Of a stretch of DNA of 64,000 bases, positions 1 through 8,090 are shown one piece after another. The DNA comes from Paenibacillus sp. PL91. GTDB lineage: Bacteria; Bacillota; Bacilli; Paenibacillales; Paenibacillaceae. Each line of letters opens with the position of its first letter. The stretch's first letter is position 1. Below the pieces are notes generated by a model that saw only the letters and a program-made list of their open reading frames with translations, ran no database searches and was not told the DNA's origin. The stretch lies in assembly GCF_012935325.2 (NCBI RefSeq), contig NZ_JABBYG020000004.1:186001-250000 (forward strand), read 5' to 3'. The position numbers were made by a program, and so were the translations under genes.

Positions 1-1
1 C

Positions 2-94
2 AACGCGCACAGCGTGGAAATCTATGCGGGAATGTGGGCGAACAACGGCGACACCTGGATACAAGCCGACACGTTCAGCCTGACCAAAAATTGA
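2..94 (+). CDS. C-terminal end of a secreted carbohydrate-binding protein (partial)
   Basis: Only the last 30 codons are in the window, ending in TGA at 92-94. The tail reads as a beta-sandwich ending with the motif NNGDTWIQAD. The same motif (TNGDTWIQAD) closes the carbohydrate-binding-like module of the DUF4185 protein at 1341-3500, so the two proteins share a module. The full protein is therefore probably a secreted polysaccharide-active enzyme or binding protein. The dehydrogenase gene starts 18 bases downstream, so the two may be co-transcribed. The catalytic part, if any, lies upstream and cannot be judged. Confidence 0.6.
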   Translation, partial: NAHSVEIYAGMWANNGDTWIQADTFSLTKN

Positions 95-112
95 CGTTAA
101 GAGGTGACAATC

Positions 113-1105
113 ATGAAAGCGCTTGTAATTGATAAACCGCAACATGCTACTGTACAGGAGGTTCCTTACCCGTCCCCCGGAAGGGACGAGGTTGTCATTC
201 GCGTGGAGAGGGTCGGCATTTGCGGGACCGACTTTCATATCTTCGAAGGGGAGTTTCTTTCCCCTTATCCGATTATTCCAGGCCATGAGTTCTCGGGGAC
301 AATCCATGAATGCGGTGAGGGAGTGGAGGGCTTTCGGATCGGCGAGCGGGTAACCGCCGATCCTTCCCTGTTCTGCGGGCGCTGCGTCTATTGCCTCACG
401 AACCGGGGCAACCAATGTGAGAATTGGGGAGCTCTTGGCAATACCGTAAACGGTAGCATGGCGGAGTTCGTGGCCGTACCGGCGCGCAATGTTATCCGCA
501 TACCGGACTCGATGTCCTTTGAAACAGCAGCGTTCATCGAGCCGATCGCCTGCGTGGTGCATGCGATGAATAGGCTTCGGCTAAAAGCCGGTGATTCCGT
601 GCTGCTGCTTGGAGCGGGAGCGATGGGCCAGCAGCTTGTGCAGACTTTATCCCGGTCCGGCGCATCGCGGCTTACGGTCGTCGACGTATCGGAGACCAAG
701 CTTGCGCTCGCAAGGTCGCTTGGCGCTACGGAAACGGTCAACGTGCGGGATAAATCCCGTCTTGCCGGTGTGAAGTTCGACGTCGTCGTTGACGCGACCG
801 GCATTCCGGCCGTTATTGAGGATGCCTTCTCCTATTTGGGCAAGACGGCGACTTATTTGCAGTTCGGCGTGACGCCGAAGGATGCGCAGATCCGCATCAA
901 TCCTTTCGATCTTTATCATAAGGATTGGACGATTTTAGGCTCGATGGCTATCAATTATACGTTCCTGCCCGCGTTCGAATGGGTGAAGGAGGGGAGAATC
1001 CAGCTGGAGCCTCTCGTGTCTAAAGTTATTTCATTAGAAGAAACAGCCGAATTTCTTGCGAAGCCAAAGGATCCCGAGCTGTTGAAAGTGCAGATCAAGC
1101 TTTAA
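113..1105 (+). CDS. Zinc-dependent alcohol/polyol dehydrogenase, MDR family
   Basis: A 330-residue medium-chain dehydrogenase/reductase, probably NAD(P)-dependent oxidation of a sugar alcohol or sugar. Visible features are the catalytic zinc ligands in GICGTDFH (Cys37) and GHEF (His58, Glu59), four structural-zinc cysteines (88, 91, 94, 102), and a Rossmann glycine motif GAGAMGQQ around residue 164. I chose the ATG at 113 because GAGGTG lies about 6 bases upstream; a GTG at 104 sits inside that ribosome binding site. Length is normal for the sorbitol/threonine dehydrogenase branch. Substrate cannot be told from sequence; the setting suggests a sugar or polyol released from plant polymers. Confidence 0.9.
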   Translation: MKALVIDKPQHATVQEVPYPSPGRDEVVIRVERVGICGTDFHIFEGEFLSPYPIIPGHEFSGTIHECGEGVEGFRIGERVTADPSLFCGRCVYCLTNRGNQCENWGALGNTVNGSMAEFVAVPARNVIRIPDSMSFETAAFIEPIACVVHAMNRLRLKAGDSVLLLGAGAMGQQLVQTLSRSGASRLTVVDVSETKLALARSLGATETVNVRDKSRLAGVKFDVVVDATGIPAVIEDAFSYLGKTATYLQFGVTPKDAQIRINPFDLYHKDWTILGSMAINYTFLPAFEWVKEGRIQLEPLVSKVISLEETAEFLAKPKDPELLKVQIKL

Positions 1106-1122
1106 AGGGAAAGGAGCTTTCT

Positions 1123-1340
1123 ATGATGTACACGAAAGAGCAGCTGCATGTCGATAACACGCAGCGCACTTATCCCGGAGAAGCAAAGGAAGCGGCTTTT
1201 CTGCTTGGCGGAGTCGGAACAGGCAATATATCGCTTGGCAGCCGGGTGTGGATGCGATATCGGGAAAGACGATTTCGGGAGAAATCACTCTAGAAGGCTA
1301 CGGGGTATTGGTCATTCAGACAGACAAGGAGGAATCATAA
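1123..1340 (+). pseudogene. Deletion scar: GH116 N-terminus joined to a GH42-like C-terminus
   Basis: From the ATG at 1123, behind an AAAGGAG site, the frame encodes MMYTKEQL... through RTYPGEAKEAAFLLGG to GSR near 1245. This is almost the N-terminus of the intact GH116 gene at 43955 (MYTKEEL..., RTYPGEAKEAAFLLGG). Homology then stops and the frame ends at TAG 1291-1293. In another frame, 1251-1340 encodes DAISGKTISGEI then LEGYGVLVIQ and a stop. That resembles the C-terminal beta-domain of GH42 beta-galactosidases and aligns with DLLTGRTMNG in the second GH42 remnant (13759-14300). I read this as a large deletion that fused the head of one gene to the tail of another. The stop abuts the next gene's ATG. 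Confidence 0.8.
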
Positions 1341-3500
1341 ATGAAACGAATCACTTTGAAGGCGATCGGTTCCACCATGCTTGCAACGACGTTTATGCTT
1401 ACGATAGCAATGCCCTCTTTCGCCGACGGTCTTCCTGCGCCGAAGGATACGGCTGCCTTTGAACTGACGGCAAGCAAAGCGATGAAGATTTCCAGAGTAA
1501 CTGGCGCGTCGCGCGAGGGAGAAACCGTTCCGAATCCGAATGAGACTCATACGCACTACGCCCTGACGGCAACTGATCTAGGCATCATGTGGGATGCGAC
1601 TTCGGACAATGGCAGCAAAAAAGTAATGGTCGCATTCGGCGATTCCTATGACGACGGTTGGGGCGGCTTCGGAGGCGGCGGAAACGGCGCGGGCTGGAGA
1701 AGCAATTTGCTCGCGATTTCGGAGGATGCCGAGCTCTCGGACGGCCTGACCTTCTCTTCGATGATTATGAATGAGAATAAAGCCGGCTACTCCAAAGAGA
1801 TCATCAGCTCCGCCCACAATACGTCCGGAAGCGGCGATTTCACCGCGATCCCCACTGCGGGAGTAACGGTCGGTACAAGGCATTATATCCATTATATGCA
1901 GATTAAAAATTGGGGAGCAAACGGGCGCTGGAATACGAACTTCTCCGAAATCGCTTATTCCGACGACGAGGGGCAAAATTGGACGAAGTCCGGCGCGAAA
2001 TGGGGTGCCACGAGCAAATTCGCCCAGGCTGCTTACGTGAAGGACGACGGCTATGTCTATATGTTCGGAACGCCTGCCGGCAGATTCGACAGCGCTTACT
2101 TGGCAAGAGCGGCTGACCAAGACATGCTTCTGAAGGAGCAATACGAATATTGGAACGGCACGGGCTGGTCAAAAAATAACGAAGCAGCGGCAGTAGCGGT
2201 CGTGGACGCCCCGGTCAGTGAATTATCCGTTGTGTATAATTCCTATTACGATAAGTGGATCATGACTTATTTGAATGAGAATCAGTATGCTATCGTCATG
2301 CGGAGTTCATCCAGTTTGACGGAAGGCTGGTCTGACGAGACCGAAATTGTAACAGGTGCGGAATACCCGGGATTGTACGGAGGGTTTATCCATCCTTGGA
2401 CGAACGACGGCCAGGATTTGTATATGCTGATGTCGGAGTGGGGTCCGTATAATGTGTTCCTGATGCATGCCAAGCTGGACGTTGGTACACCGGATCATAA
2501 TCTTATTGCAGACCCTTCCTTCGAGAAGCAAGCCTCGGGAACGATTTCCGCCCCGTGGACACTTGAAGAAGGTAAAGGCGGAATAGATCGTGCGACGTTG
2601 TCGAGAGCGGGAAGCAACAACGTATGGCTGAGAAATTCGGCCGGCTGGAACGCGATTGCGCAAGTAGTAGACGTCGAAGCGAATACGGAATATCTGCTTA
2701 CCGGCTTCGTTAAGACCTCACAAAACAATAATGCCGGCTATTTCGGCGTAAGGGATTCCGCAGGCGGCATTTTGAAGGAAACGAAATTCGAACGATTTGA
2801 TAATTATTCCAAATTATCGGTACGCTTCAATTCCGGCAGCAATACGCAGGTGAAAATATTTACGGGCATGCATACGAACGGCGACACCTGGATTCAGGCT
2901 GACGATTATTCGCTGTTGCCTGTAGATACGGCGCCTCCTGTGATTACCCTGCTCGGCGGCGCAGCGGTTGAAGTGCCGCTGGGCGGCGCGTTTACCGATG
3001 AGGGCGCTTCGGCTGTCGATAGCAAAGACGGCGATTTATCACACAAAATTGTCGTAGAAGGAAGTGTCGATCAATCAATCATCGGAACCTATCCTTTATC
3101 CTATAAAGTGTCGGACTCTGACGGCAATGCAGCCGTCCCTGTCATAAGAACAGTGAAGGTTACAGGCGCTGAATATAGCGTAAGCGGGGTATCCTTCAAG
3201 GACGCGGATGGAAAAGTGATCAGGAAGCTTCCGAAAAAAGGCTTTGTTACAGCAAGCGCGAATGTGAGAAACAATACGGGAGCAGCGAAGACCATTACGC
3301 TCGTTGCAGCCTTGTATAATAAAAAAGGCGAGGTCGAAAATGTATCCGGTGTAACGAAATCACTTGTCTCGGGCGCAGAGGAGACATTTATCGGAGGCTT
3401 TAAAATGCCCGGCAACAATTCCGGGTACATACTAAAGGTATTTATCGCGAATTCGCTGAATGATCTGCAGTCTATTTCCGATGTGGCCATATTGAATTAG
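1341..3500 (+). CDS. Secreted DUF4185 (GH183-like) protein with CBM-like and DUF5011 modules
   Basis: A 719-residue secreted modular protein. Residues 1-28 form a signal peptide ending PSFA. Residues about 60-385 match DUF4185, with a glycine-rich VAFGDSYDDGWGGFGGGG segment. Some actinobacterial DUF4185 proteins are known endo-D-arabinanases (family GH183); whether this one cleaves arabinan or another glycan is inference. Residues about 386-530 form a CBM4/9-like beta-sandwich ending TNGDTWIQAD. Residues about 535-610 are a DUF5011/HYR Ig-like repeat (DTAPPVITLLGG, GTYPLSYKVSD). The last 100 residues look like another beta-sandwich. The start is the ATG directly after the scar's stop, with AAGGAGG upstream. 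A strong terminator follows. Confidence 0.82.
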   Translation: MKRITLKAIGSTMLATTFMLTIAMPSFADGLPAPKDTAAFELTASKAMKISRVTGASREGETVPNPNETHTHYALTATDLGIMWDATSDNGSKKVMVAFGDSYDDGWGGFGGGGNGAGWRSNLLAISEDAELSDGLTFSSMIMNENKAGYSKEIISSAHNTSGSGDFTAIPTAGVTVGTRHYIHYMQIKNWGANGRWNTNFSEIAYSDDEGQNWTKSGAKWGATSKFAQAAYVKDDGYVYMFGTPAGRFDSAYLARAADQDMLLKEQYEYWNGTGWSKNNEAAAVAVVDAPVSELSVVYNSYYDKWIMTYLNENQYAIVMRSSSSLTEGWSDETEIVTGAEYPGLYGGFIHPWTNDGQDLYMLMSEWGPYNVFLMHAKLDVGTPDHNLIADPSFEKQASGTISAPWTLEEGKGGIDRATLSRAGSNNVWLRNSAGWNAIAQVVDVEANTEYLLTGFVKTSQNNNAGYFGVRDSAGGILKETKFERFDNYSKLSVRFNSGSNTQVKIFTGMHTNGDTWIQADDYSLLPVDTAPPVITLLGGAAVEVPLGGAFTDEGASAVDSKDGDLSHKIVVEGSVDQSIIGTYPLSYKVSDSDGNAAVPVIRTVKVTGAEYSVSGVSFKDADGKVIRKLPKKGFVTASANVRNNTGAAKTITLVAALYNKKGEVENVSGVTKSLVSGAEETFIGGFKMPGNNSGYILKVFIANSLNDLQSISDVAILN

Positions 3501-3511
3501 GAAAGCTCGCT

Positions 3512-3553
3512 CCCCATCCGCTGTTTATTGAAAAACGGATGGGGATTTTTATT
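3512..3553 (+). terminator. Rho-independent terminator after the DUF4185 gene
   Basis: A perfect 9-bp stem, CCCCATCCG (3512-3520) with CGGATGGGG (3536-3544), is followed by ATTTTTATT. It ends the first transcription unit before the LacI gene. Confidence 0.9.
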
Positions 3554-3641
3554 GATGACAGAAAAAAAACATGCTAATGTGAAATGTGAAATCGATTGCA
3601 GAACAGAAGCGGCACAGCATGCATGGAGGAGGGAGGCTTAT

Positions 3642-4673
3642 ATGAATAAAAACACGATTTATCAAATCGCAGAGCAGGTCGGGTTGTCGGCTTCAACGGT
3701 TTCGAGAGCGCTTTCAGGGAAAGGCTATTGCGGCGTTAGAACAAAAGCGAAAATTATGGAGGCAGCGAAAGCATTAAATTATGCGCCCGATCATGCCGCT
3801 AAAATGCTGAAAACCCGAAAAACGAATAAAATCATATTTGCCGTCCCGGATATATGCAATCCCTTTTACTTTGATATGATTAACGGAATCAACCAGGTAG
3901 CGGAGGAGCATGGATACCTGCTGATCCTGTTTTATACAAAGCACCGACTGTCGGAAGAGCTGAAAGCGATTCAGAACGTAAAGGAAAGAGTAGCGGACGG
4001 TATGATCATGGTTTCCTTCCATTTTTGCGAGGAAAATATTCAGGCGATAAACGAGCTGTCCTCCCCGGTGGTCCTAACCAATCAATACGAATCGCCCGAA
4101 GGGGGAGACCGCTTTGATTACGTATACGTAGACACGTTCGAGGGATCGAAGCAGGGAACAGGGCATCTGATCAAGCAAGGAATAGAGAGGATCGGCTTTA
4201 TAGGCGGGAGCTTGAGCGAGCAAACCGGGCATCAGAGATACAGCGGTTACCGTGAAGCTTTGCTTGAGGGCGGCTTGCCGTATGCGGACGAACTGGTCAT
4301 GGAGTCCGATTATACGGAAGCCGGCGGTTATGAGTCTGCAAAGCAGCTTCTATTGCTGGACAATCGTCCGCAGGCAATCGTGGCCGCTAACGACTTGATG
4401 GCAATCGGCGTGATGCATGCATGCGAGGAGGCGGGGTTGTCGATCCCGCTAGATATGGCTGTTGTAGGAATGGATAATCTCGATATCTCATCACGGGTTC
4501 ACCCAAAGCTTACTTCCGTTTCCCTTATGCAGGAGGAAATCGGTAAGCAGGCCGCAAGCATTTTAATGAATAGGCTGCACGGAAGGGACATCTCCGAGAG
4601 AGCAGTGAAAATTATGCCAAAGCTGGTCGTCAGGCAATCGAGCAAACGGTTCGTTAACGACTCGAATTTATAG
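3642..4673 (+). CDS. LacI family transcriptional regulator
   Basis: A 343-residue repressor. The N-terminal helix-turn-helix is clear (TIYQIAEQVGLSASTVSRAL), with the hinge helix near residues 48-58 and a periplasmic-binding-like effector domain after that (IIFAVPDICNPFYFDMINGI; ending VVGMDNLDISSRVHPKLTSV). I chose the ATG at 3642 because a strong GGAGGGAGG site precedes it; upstream in-frame starts run into the terminator at 3512-3553. It lies 20 bases before the histidine kinase gene on the same strand, so it is probably co-transcribed with the two-component and importer genes and may control them in response to an internal sugar. No operator was identified here. Confidence 0.92.
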   Translation: MNKNTIYQIAEQVGLSASTVSRALSGKGYCGVRTKAKIMEAAKALNYAPDHAAKMLKTRKTNKIIFAVPDICNPFYFDMINGINQVAEEHGYLLILFYTKHRLSEELKAIQNVKERVADGMIMVSFHFCEENIQAINELSSPVVLTNQYESPEGGDRFDYVYVDTFEGSKQGTGHLIKQGIERIGFIGGSLSEQTGHQRYSGYREALLEGGLPYADELVMESDYTEAGGYESAKQLLLLDNRPQAIVAANDLMAIGVMHACEEAGLSIPLDMAVVGMDNLDISSRVHPKLTSVSLMQEEIGKQAASILMNRLHGRDISERAVKIMPKLVVRQSSKRFVNDSNL

Positions 4674-4693
4674 AAGCGGAGAGATCACACAAG

Positions 4694-6496
4694 ATGCTGA
4701 AGCAGAAGCTGATTAGACATATGAACCTGCAAAAAAAAATAACGCTGCTTCTCGTTTTGTCTATTTTTATTCCGCTTACCTTGTTTGGCTATTTATTTTA
4801 TCAAAGCTCGAATCAATTCGTTGCTGATCGTACGGACAAGGAAACGAATCAGCTGCTTCATTTGGTCAACCAAAATGTCGATCGGCTGTTGAATGAATAT
4901 GAAGCACAATTGAAATCAATATATGAAAACGAAAATGTCATTTTGCAGTTAAGCCATATCAATCGGCAAGCAGACGGTGGAGAGGCTCAGCTGTCTGCCG
5001 AATCGATTAACCGTTTTTTGAGGAATTTCCTTCGGGGGAAGGATGACCTCGACTCTATATACTTATTTAGCGGCGAAAAGCTGTTTTTTGCTGATTTCAA
5101 AGGATCGCAATATTACGAGGAGCAATTCCGCAAGCACCCTCAGTGGCAGCAAGCAGTGCATGATGCCGGCGGAAGAGCGGTATGGATGCCGACTTACGAG
5201 CTGCCTGTCAATCGGTATACCTTTGAGCCTTCCCATTATTTCTCGGTTGGGATGCAGGTGAAGAACGTAGCCGATGTCATGCAGACGCTCGGTTCCATCT
5301 ATATCAACGTAAAAATTACGGCATTGGACCGTTTGGTGGATCAGGTGCGGGTAAGCCCTGGCGGAACTCTGCTCATAGCCGACGGCGAAGGGCATGTCAT
5401 CTGGCATCGGAATTCCGAAGCGTATCAAGAGACGCTGAAGGAAATCCCTTTTTATGAAGAGCTGCTCACGGGAAAGCAGTCGTTCACAACGGTTAAAATG
5501 AACGGGCATCTATATCAGATGAGCTACATTCAATCAGCTTACAATGACTGGTATTATGTATCGCTCATTCCTAATACCGATTTAGCTGAGCAATCCAAGG
5601 AGCTTCGGCGATTTTTAATTGTGACCATCTTGGCCTTTGGCGCATCGTTTATATTGCTTGCGTTATGGGTGTCCAGGTTCATTACGAAACCGATTAGGCA
5701 GATGGCGGTTGCCATGAAACAAATCCATAAGGAAAATGTCGACTTTCAGCTGCCTGTCGCCTCCGAGGATGAGATCGGTCTTCTGAATGCGGCTTTTAAC
5801 AGTATGAGAAGAAGGATTAATGAGTTGATCCATGAGGTTCGGGTCGTTTCCGAGAAAGAAAAGGAGGCGGAGGTGCGTGCGCTTCAGGCACAAATTAATC
5901 CGCATTTCGTTTATAACTCGCTTGATACGATCAATTGGATGGCGATTGAACGGCAGCAGCATGATATTAGCTCGATGATCGCGGCGCTCAGCGACATTAT
6001 GCGTTATGCGATCCGCCCGGGTGAGCCATGCATTGCACTCGAAGAAGAAATGAAATGGGCAAAAAATTACGCTTATTTGCAAAAGATGAGATTTGAGGAC
6101 CGGTTCGATATTATTTTCCAAGTCGATCAGGCGCTGCTTCGGCAGAAGGTCCCGAGGCTGTTTTTGCAGCCGTATTTGGAAAACTCTATTTTACACGGGA
6201 TGGAAAATATCGAATCGGGCGGCTTGATAACCGTCACTGTTTTGCCGGACCTTAAGACAGGCGGCATCCGGGCTCAACTGGTGGATAACGGGAGCGGAAT
6301 AAAAGAGGACGAGCTCCAAAACATTATGCTTCGCCGAACGCACGGCATTGGCATTTATAATTTGGACGACCGCCTGAAGCTGGAGTATGGCTCCATGTAC
6401 GGCGTTACCATGCGGTCGGAATGGGGAAAAGGCACCGTTGTCACGATTATTCTTCCTCGTGATCCAATCGAGCACGAAAACAGCGGACAAGAATGA
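4694..6496 (+). CDS. Sensor histidine kinase, YesM family
   Basis: A 600-residue membrane sensor kinase. Two membrane segments (about 13-36 and 304-325) enclose a roughly 270-residue extracytoplasmic sensor region. A HAMP domain (about 328-380) follows, then the His_kinase motif QINPHFVYNSLD with phospho-acceptor His403, then an HATPase_c domain with N box (LENSILHGMEN), G1 (DNGSGI) and G2 (HGIGIYNLDDRL). This is the standard YesM layout. It should sense an extracellular carbohydrate, directly or through a binding protein, and phosphorylate the regulator encoded 18 bases downstream. The order LacI, kinase, regulator, SBP is tightly packed and suggests one operon. Confidence 0.94.
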   Translation: MLKQKLIRHMNLQKKITLLLVLSIFIPLTLFGYLFYQSSNQFVADRTDKETNQLLHLVNQNVDRLLNEYEAQLKSIYENENVILQLSHINRQADGGEAQLSAESINRFLRNFLRGKDDLDSIYLFSGEKLFFADFKGSQYYEEQFRKHPQWQQAVHDAGGRAVWMPTYELPVNRYTFEPSHYFSVGMQVKNVADVMQTLGSIYINVKITALDRLVDQVRVSPGGTLLIADGEGHVIWHRNSEAYQETLKEIPFYEELLTGKQSFTTVKMNGHLYQMSYIQSAYNDWYYVSLIPNTDLAEQSKELRRFLIVTILAFGASFILLALWVSRFITKPIRQMAVAMKQIHKENVDFQLPVASEDEIGLLNAAFNSMRRRINELIHEVRVVSEKEKEAEVRALQAQINPHFVYNSLDTINWMAIERQQHDISSMIAALSDIMRYAIRPGEPCIALEEEMKWAKNYAYLQKMRFEDRFDIIFQVDQALLRQKVPRLFLQPYLENSILHGMENIESGGLITVTVLPDLKTGGIRAQLVDNGSGIKEDELQNIMLRRTHGIGIYNLDDRLKLEYGSMYGVTMRSEWGKGTVVTIILPRDPIEHENSGQE

Positions 6497-6514
6497 CGGT
6501 CACAGGAGGAAACC

Positions 6515-8086
6515 ATGTATAAAGTAATTGTAGTCGATGACGAGCCCAGGGTGCGAAGGGGATTGCAGTCACTCATACCGCAGCTGGAGCCCGATTGGAC
6601 TGTAGCTGGTTCTGCCAGCAACGGTATTGAGGCGATTGAGCTCGTAAGGAAAGAAATGCCCGATTTGGTCATTACCGATATCCGTATGCCGCTTATGAAC
6701 GGGCTTGATTTGCTCAGCGCATTGAAGGAATATCCGGTGCATGTCGTTATTTTATCGGGTTACGGCTATTTTGAATACGCGCAAACCGCTGTGAAATTCG
6801 GCGCATTCGATTATTTGCTCAAGCCGGTCAAACCGGCAGAAATAAAAAGTGTATTACTGCGGGTGAAGGCGCACAAGCAAGTGCAAGGGCCAGTGGCCAC
6901 TATATTGCCAAGTCCGGTTAATTACTCGAAATGGTGGAAAGAGTGGCTGTCATCAGAAGCTGGGGAAGCGCAGGAGTATATGGAAAAACTGCGCCAGCAA
7001 TTACCGAAACAAGTGTCAAGCTATCAGCTCGTGGCTCTTGAGATCGACCGTTACGACGATCTGATTATGGACGATCAATGGGGAGACAGACAGCTTGTTC
7101 TGTTTGCGGTCCGCAATGTCGTTCATGAGATGCTGCCGGAGCTTGGGGCCGAAAGCTCAACCTTCTTATTCGCGAACGGACCGCAGCTTTATTATTTGAT
7201 CACCGATGGCCTATGCACGCTGGAACAATCCAAGCGCTTGATGGAAGAAGTGCGCAAATGGGTAAAAATTTCGATTTCGATTGGCGTCAGCGCAATGCTG
7301 GACGATTTCTCTGAGCTGCCGACCGGCTTTCGGCAGGCAAAGGAAGCGCTGCAGAACAAATGGATATACGGCGACGGTATCGTCAGCGCATACGAGGATG
7401 TGACCTTGTTGAACCGCCGAGACCTTGGATATCCTACCGAGATTGACGAAGCTATCGTTAGATCGGTTAGGTCAGGTGAGCGTGAGAAAGCGCTGGATGG
7501 TGTGGCTGTTTTTGTGGGACGGATAAAGGAAGACAGCATTCCCTTTCGGCAATTCCGCCGTTTCTGCTTACAGCTGTTGTCGTCCGTCTTCCGCGTCGTC
7601 TATGAACATAAGCTGAATGAATTGATCCTCAAACAGATCAATCAACCGCAGGATTTATTTCATCGTGATTTTACGGCGGAGGAATTCGTTGGCTTTCTAT
7701 CGGAGCTGATTAGCCGGGTCATCGAGTCGATGGAATGGAACATTCATCAGAAGCAAAACCGAACGGTCGAGAAGGTGGTTGATTTCATCCGCAAAAATTA
7801 TGCGAAGGACATATCGCTTGACGATGTAGCTGTTCATGCGCAGATGAGCAGCAATTATCTCAGTACTTTTTTCAAACAGGAAACGGGGGAGACATTTATT
7901 GAACATTTAACCCGTCTCCGCGTCGACAAAGCCAAAACGTTGATGATGAACGCTCAACTGCGGCTATATGAAATCGCCCAGATGGTCGGCTATCAAGACG
8001 TCAAATATTTTTCCCGGCTGTTCAAGCGTGCAGTGGGTGTGACGCCAGCGGAATACCGTCAGTTTTTTTATCGCAAGGAGGATTGA
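6515..8086 (+). CDS. Response regulator, YesN family (REC plus AraC-type HTH)
   Basis: A 523-residue response regulator. The receiver domain occupies residues 1-120, with acidic pocket DDEP and phospho-acceptor Asp55 in VITDIRMP. The middle 250 residues are the variable linker typical of YesN. The C-terminal 100 residues hold a double AraC helix-turn-helix (YAKDISLDDVAVHAQMSSNY; VGYQDVKYFSRLFKRAVGVT). AGGAGG precedes the ATG. The partner is the kinase just upstream. Its likely targets are the SBP and permease genes that follow. The next gene begins only 4 bases after its stop. Confidence 0.94.
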   Translation: MYKVIVVDDEPRVRRGLQSLIPQLEPDWTVAGSASNGIEAIELVRKEMPDLVITDIRMPLMNGLDLLSALKEYPVHVVILSGYGYFEYAQTAVKFGAFDYLLKPVKPAEIKSVLLRVKAHKQVQGPVATILPSPVNYSKWWKEWLSSEAGEAQEYMEKLRQQLPKQVSSYQLVALEIDRYDDLIMDDQWGDRQLVLFAVRNVVHEMLPELGAESSTFLFANGPQLYYLITDGLCTLEQSKRLMEEVRKWVKISISIGVSAMLDDFSELPTGFRQAKEALQNKWIYGDGIVSAYEDVTLLNRRDLGYPTEIDEAIVRSVRSGEREKALDGVAVFVGRIKEDSIPFRQFRRFCLQLLSSVFRVVYEHKLNELILKQINQPQDLFHRDFTAEEFVGFLSELISRVIESMEWNIHQKQNRTVEKVVDFIRKNYAKDISLDDVAVHAQMSSNYLSTFFKQETGETFIEHLTRLRVDKAKTLMMNAQLRLYEIAQMVGYQDVKYFSRLFKRAVGVTPAEYRQFFYRKED

Positions 8087-8090
8087 TCGA

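Noticed and set aside
1148..1462. 104-codon ORF across the GH116/GH42 scar
   Set aside because: It is a different frame over the scar and the signal peptide of the DUF4185 protein, with no homology.
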